NCBI GenBank assembly: GCA_036558305.1
Contig: DATBFX010000161.1
Location: forward strand, 1-55,580
DNA from: DATBFX01 sp036558305
Lineage (GTDB): Bacteria > Chloroflexota > Chloroflexia > Thermomicrobiales > UBA6265
DNA length: 55,580 nucleotides
Direction: 5' to 3'
The notes beneath the pieces are model-generated. The model had not been told where the DNA came from, made no database searches, and saw only the letters and a program-made list of their open reading frames with translations. Each line of letters opens with the position of its first letter. Within the stretch, counting starts at the first letter, position 1. The translations under genes and the position numbers were made by a program. Positions 55,221 to 55,580 of the stretch are shown piece by piece.

Positions 55221-55580
55221 CTATATCGGGGATTCGGTACGACTCCGCTCTTCGTTCAGGGCCAGGAGCCGTGACAGGATCGCATCCTCCGCGACTGCCG
55301 AGGGGTCGTCATCCTCCCAGCCGTACGCCGCCCAAACCGCCTGGTCCAATCGCGCGTGCGCCTGGGCCAGCCAGGCGGGGCGGGCGTTGTAGAGGTTGGT
55401 CAGCGTGCGCTTTTTGAGGTCGGCGGGGGTGGCGCCGGGCGGGTCGAGCCAGGCGCGGCGCTTGTCGTCGAGGTCTTTGGCGGCGGCGGCGATGGCCTGG
55501 ACGCGGGGATCGGCGGTCGGTTCCTGCCCCGGCGGCCAGGGGAGGGGGAAGGTTTCGAAGCAGGTGGTCGGGGTGTAGCG
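55221..55580 (-). CDS. DNA methyltransferase, C-terminal part (runs out at right edge)
   Basis: 119 residues in an open frame continuing past the right edge, ending TAG at 55223-55221. It begins RYTPTTCFETFPLPWPPG, then DPRVQAIAAAAKDLDDKRRA, LDPPGATPADLKKRTLTNLYN and AVWAAYGWEDDDPSAV. The RxTPTTxFETFPxP and TLTNLYN motifs are typical of the C-terminal part of MmeI/type IIL-like or YeeA-like class I SAM-dependent DNA methyltransferases. The catalytic part is outside the window. Such enzymes belong to restriction or phage-defence loci, which fits the neighbouring two-gene module. Confidence 0.8.
   Translation of the reverse strand, partial: RYTPTTCFETFPLPWPPGQEPTADPRVQAIAAAAKDLDDKRRAWLDPPGATPADLKKRTLTNLYNARPAWLAQAHARLDQAVWAAYGWEDDDPSAVAEDAILSRLLALNEERSRTESPI

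Overview
The window is a high-GC (roughly two thirds G+C) bacterial chromosome segment with densely packed genes. Gene content and style suggest a Chloroflexota bacterium of the Thermomicrobia/Sphaerobacter kind: form I aerobic CO dehydrogenase, several STAND-ATPase/LuxR regulators, Tat-exported hypothetical proteins and heptanucleotide repeats. An actinobacterial origin cannot be excluded from sequence alone. No rRNA, tRNA, CRISPR array, transposase or replication origin was seen.

Layout. 1-3194: a partial unknown gene and a LuxR-type STAND regulator. 3226-8584 (minus): a cox operon in the order coxM, coxS, coxL, a CoxI/XdhC protein fused to a YHS domain, and coxG; CoxL carries the form I motif AYRCSFR. 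8976-12879: a Tat-exported PhoD phosphatase, a two-gene module of unknown function (minus), a fragment of a second phoD 3' end, an OsmC protein and a DinB-like protein. 12916-23636 (minus): a long, mostly overlapping catabolic/transport operon (VOC protein, LLM flavin oxidoreductase, BAAT-type hydrolase, two amidohydrolases, peptide-type solute-binding protein, two permeases) ending in a GntR regulator; a small four-helix-bundle gene bracketed by inverted heptad arrays sits inside it. 23777-26385 (minus): a damaged serine hydrolase, two small secreted-type proteins split by one in-frame TGA, and an ABM-like protein. 26627-29092 (minus): a second LuxR-STAND regulator. 29521-35149: PadR regulator with a clear promoter/operator, a DrrAB-like ABC exporter, a toast-rack-like protein and an MMPL transporter. 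35350-39086: PAP2 phosphatase, TVP38-type membrane protein, a 4-TM protein and an Orn/Lys/Arg decarboxylase. 39750-49342: two more LuxR-STAND regulators around a Tat protein, a GNAT, a mannonate-dehydratase-like protein and a beta-lactamase-fold hydrolase. 49638-55580: truncated haemoglobin, a REC-PAS-GGDEF-EAL protein, small membrane proteins, pseudogenes, and a two-gene module lying between two copies of the 3' end of a DNA methyltransferase.

The most unusual feature is a family of 7-8 bp tandem arrays. They lie directly on or beside stop codons at many genes, often pair as perfect inverted repeats, bracket whole genes (coxI and the four-helix-bundle gene), and occur in frame at the same homologous position of three of the four LuxR-STAND regulators. 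A second pattern is two unrelated two-gene modules of unknown function, each convergent with a host gene and each lying between two copies of that host gene's 3' end.
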